Shown: positions 7,343 to 8,544 of the stretch, piece after piece | Layout of the letters: every line of letters starts with the position of its first letter | How positions within the stretch are numbered: position 1 is the stretch's first letter | Assembly (NCBI GenBank): GCA_030043675.1 | Contig: JASHXG010000148.1 | Span: 1 to 8,544, forward strand | Direction of reading: 5' to 3' | DNA length: 8,544 nt | DNA from: Vulcanimicrobiota bacterium | GTDB lineage: Bacteria > Vulcanimicrobiota > Vulcanimicrobiia > Vulcanimicrobiales > Vulcanimicrobiaceae | Notes under the pieces: model-generated | Told to the model about the DNA's origin: nothing | Database searches by the model: none | The model's input: only the letters and a program-made list of their open reading frames with translations | Made by a program: the position numbers and the translations under genes

Positions 7343-7588
7343 ATGGCGAGGCCGCCACAGTACGAGCGTCCGGACGACCCGACTCGCGACGTCACCGCCG
7401 TGAAGGTTGCGATCAAGCACCTCAGCGCCAAAGACCGGGCCTTCCTCATCGCTTGGATGCTGCTCTATTATCAAGACGACGGGGCGATGTTTTCGCCGAA
7501 AGTCAGCCGGCGCCGCGATCGCATTACGCTCAACGGTATCGAGTTCTGGCTCGCGCGAATACCGCGCCTCGCGAGAAAAACGGAGTGA
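7343..7588 (+). CDS. Small protein of unknown function (first gene of a two-gene unit)
   Basis: An 81-residue protein from the ATG at 7343; an in-frame GTG at 7301 would add 14 residues, and neither start has a clear ribosome-binding site. I do not recognise the family. Seen: a charged N-terminus (Pro-, Asp- and Arg-rich), a KHLSAKDRAFLIAWMLLYYQ segment that should form one amphipathic helix, then a basic, probably beta-strand C-terminus ending in ARIPRLARKTE. No signal peptide or clear membrane span. It is divergent from the sigma factor gene and overlaps or abuts the next small gene: its TGA sits inside a GTGA whose GTG is in frame with that gene. Protein-like composition and the following in-phase small gene favour this reading over the antisense frame at 7471-7881. 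Confidence 0.6.
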   Translation: MARPPQYERPDDPTRDVTAVKVAIKHLSAKDRAFLIAWMLLYYQDDGAMFSPKVSRRRDRITLNGIEFWLARIPRLARKTE

Positions 7589-7593
7589 AGGCA

Positions 7594-7902
7594 GTGGCGA
7601 CAAAAGCTCAGGTTGAAAGCGCAATCCTGGCTCGCGAAGGGTTTCGCGTCGAACTCGAGCTCTTCGACGGAAAACGCTCTGCGTTGCCGCCTTACGACTA
7701 CCCCGTTATGGCGCCGCAGCGCTGGAAAGTCTCGGATTGGAAGAATGCTCGTCTCGATGCCTATCGATTGCTCGTGAAAGGAATCACGATCTATCGCGGT
7801 GACGGCAAATCGATTCCTCGCGACATGCAGCTCGGAAATCTCCGCGATACGTATTACGAGGCCACGTACGGCTCGCTGCAACCCACCGAAAGTGCCTCTT
7901 AA
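7594..7902 (+). CDS. Small protein of unknown function (second gene of the two-gene unit)
   Basis: A 102-residue protein from the GTG at 7594, which has GGAG 8 bases upstream; a GTG at 7585 that overlaps the preceding stop codon would add three residues and is the alternative. I do not recognise the family. Seen: an N-terminal helix (ATKAQVESAILAREG), a strand pair (FRVELELFDGKRS), a central RWKVSDWKNARLDAYR segment with two tryptophans, a GITIYRGDGK turn and a C-terminal LGNLRDTYYEATYG. No signal peptide or membrane span, so probably cytoplasmic. Tight linkage to the previous small gene suggests the two products act together. Its stop lies three bases from the stop of the convergent serine hydrolase gene, leaving no room for a separate terminator. 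Confidence 0.65.
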   Translation: MATKAQVESAILAREGFRVELELFDGKRSALPPYDYPVMAPQRWKVSDWKNARLDAYRLLVKGITIYRGDGKSIPRDMQLGNLRDTYYEATYGSLQPTESAS

Positions 7903-7905
7903 ACG

Positions 7906-8544
7906 TCAGAACGGCGCCGGGGGAAGGCTGCCGGGAGCGAGCGCATTCGCAAGCGAGCGAAATACGGCCGTGGCTCCGAGTCCGGCATTGCCGTGCGCAT
8001 CATATGCGCCCGGCCCATTGGTCGCTTCGATCGCGATCGTGAGTTTCGCGCTCGGCAGAGTACCGACGGCGCCCGAGGCGCCGGCGAATCCGAGCGTTTG
8101 CGTAATCCACGACCCCGCGATAATCACGCCGAGTCCGTAGTTGAAGGCTGCGCTGTTGGGGCGGCACGCGGCACAGCCTTTTTGGGTGTGCCCGAATCCG
8201 ACCAGGCTCGGCTTGATCTGCGCGGCCGACGATGTCTTAGACAACAGCTTCCCCGACGCGACGGCTTCGATCGAGGTGTTCAGATCGGAGATATCGGTCG
8301 TCTGCACGGCCCCTTCGACCGTCGTCCACGACGGGTTCCAGTAGGTACCCTCTTCGAAGAATGGGACCGCCGGCTTGATGCCGAGCACTTCGCGCCGTTC
8401 CGACGTGAACGAGTGCAAGACCGGCTGTGGAATCTCCGGCGTCGACGAGGCAGTCGTCTGCGTGAGGCCCATCGGCGCCAAGACGTAGCGGTGCAGCGCG
8501 TCGTCCAGCGGCATGTGCGCGATCTTTGCAAGCACCAGGCCAAG
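7906..8544 (-). CDS. Serine hydrolase, beta-lactamase/CubicO fold, C-terminal part (runs off right edge)
   Basis: The last 212 codons of a gene whose start lies beyond the right edge. Seen at the visible N-terminal side: LGLVLAKIAHMPLDDALHRY followed by VLAPMGLTQTT, the helix and turn that directly follow the Y-x-N motif in class C beta-lactamase-like enzymes, esterases and D-alanyl-D-alanine carboxypeptidases. Further on come a WNPSW segment, a CAAC cysteine pair and FNYGLGVIIAGSWITQTLGF, typical of the CubicO (COG1680) group. The S-x-x-K nucleophile, the Y-x-N motif and any signal peptide would lie outside the window, so activity cannot be judged. Where this fold usually carries an H-x-G or K-T-G motif, the sequence reads GFAGASGAVG, without His or Lys. 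Substrate is unknown; the name beta-lactamase should not be taken to mean antibiotic resistance. Confidence 0.85.
   Translation of the reverse strand, partial: LGLVLAKIAHMPLDDALHRYVLAPMGLTQTTASSTPEIPQPVLHSFTSERREVLGIKPAVPFFEEGTYWNPSWTTVEGAVQTTDISDLNTSIEAVASGKLLSKTSSAAQIKPSLVGFGHTQKGCAACRPNSAAFNYGLGVIIAGSWITQTLGFAGASGAVGTLPSAKLTIAIEATNGPGAYDAHGNAGLGATAVFRSLANALAPGSLPPAPF

Noticed and set aside
7156..7593. Upstream extension of the second small gene in its own frame
   Set aside because: The extension is Arg/Pro-rich and overlaps the first small gene and the sigma gene start; a good start with GGAG exists at 7594.
7471..7881. Minus-strand open frame of 136 codons opposite the small-gene pair
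   Set aside because: The plus-strand reading gives two protein-like products joined by a typical GTGA junction; the minus product has no ribosome-binding site that I could see and no motif. This is the least certain of the rejections.

Overview
The window is GC-rich and gene-dense, with frequent GTG starts, 4-base GTGA/ATGA gene overlaps and few intergenic bases. It looks like chromosomal DNA of a high-GC bacterium. An ECF sigma factor paired with an RskA-type anti-sigma factor, a MalT-like STAND regulator and a TM0106-type nuclease-helicase together are compatible with Candidatus Eremiobacterota/Vulcanimicrobiota, Actinobacteria or similar soil lineages. This taxonomic guess rests on gene content only and is weak. 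I see no tRNA, rRNA, CRISPR array, insertion sequence, integrase or attachment site.

Layout, left to right. (1) Bases 1-1602, minus strand: a short protein resembling N-acetylmuramoyl-L-alanine amidases (Amidase_3), overlapping by GTGA the start of a MalT/LuxR-type STAND ATPase regulator that runs off the left edge. (2) Bases 1702-5178, plus strand: one 1158-residue protein that combines a RecB/Cas4-like nuclease with an iron-sulfur-type cysteine cluster, an RNase H-like DEDD exonuclease domain and a full UPF1/Dna2-like SF1 helicase. (3) Bases 5226-7168, minus strand: an ECF sigma factor, its overlapping membrane-anchored anti-sigma factor (zinc-binding ZAS motif plus RskA domain) and, 102 bases further on, an unrecognised secreted protein that may be part of the same regulon. 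A plausible ECF-type promoter lies upstream of the sigma gene, which would allow autoregulation. (4) Bases 7343-7902, plus strand: two adjacent or slightly overlapping small genes of unknown function. (5) Bases 7906-8544, minus strand: the C-terminal part of a secreted-type serine hydrolase of the beta-lactamase/CubicO fold, cut by the right edge.

Functionally the window mixes DNA processing (the nuclease-helicase), envelope-related enzymes (amidase-like protein, serine hydrolase) and two regulatory modules. Nothing here is a clear-cut new defence or mobile system. The items most worth a second look are the two-nuclease helicase, the amidase-regulator overlap, the orphan small-gene pair and the secreted protein behind the anti-sigma factor. 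No stretch longer than about 175 bases lacks a gene.
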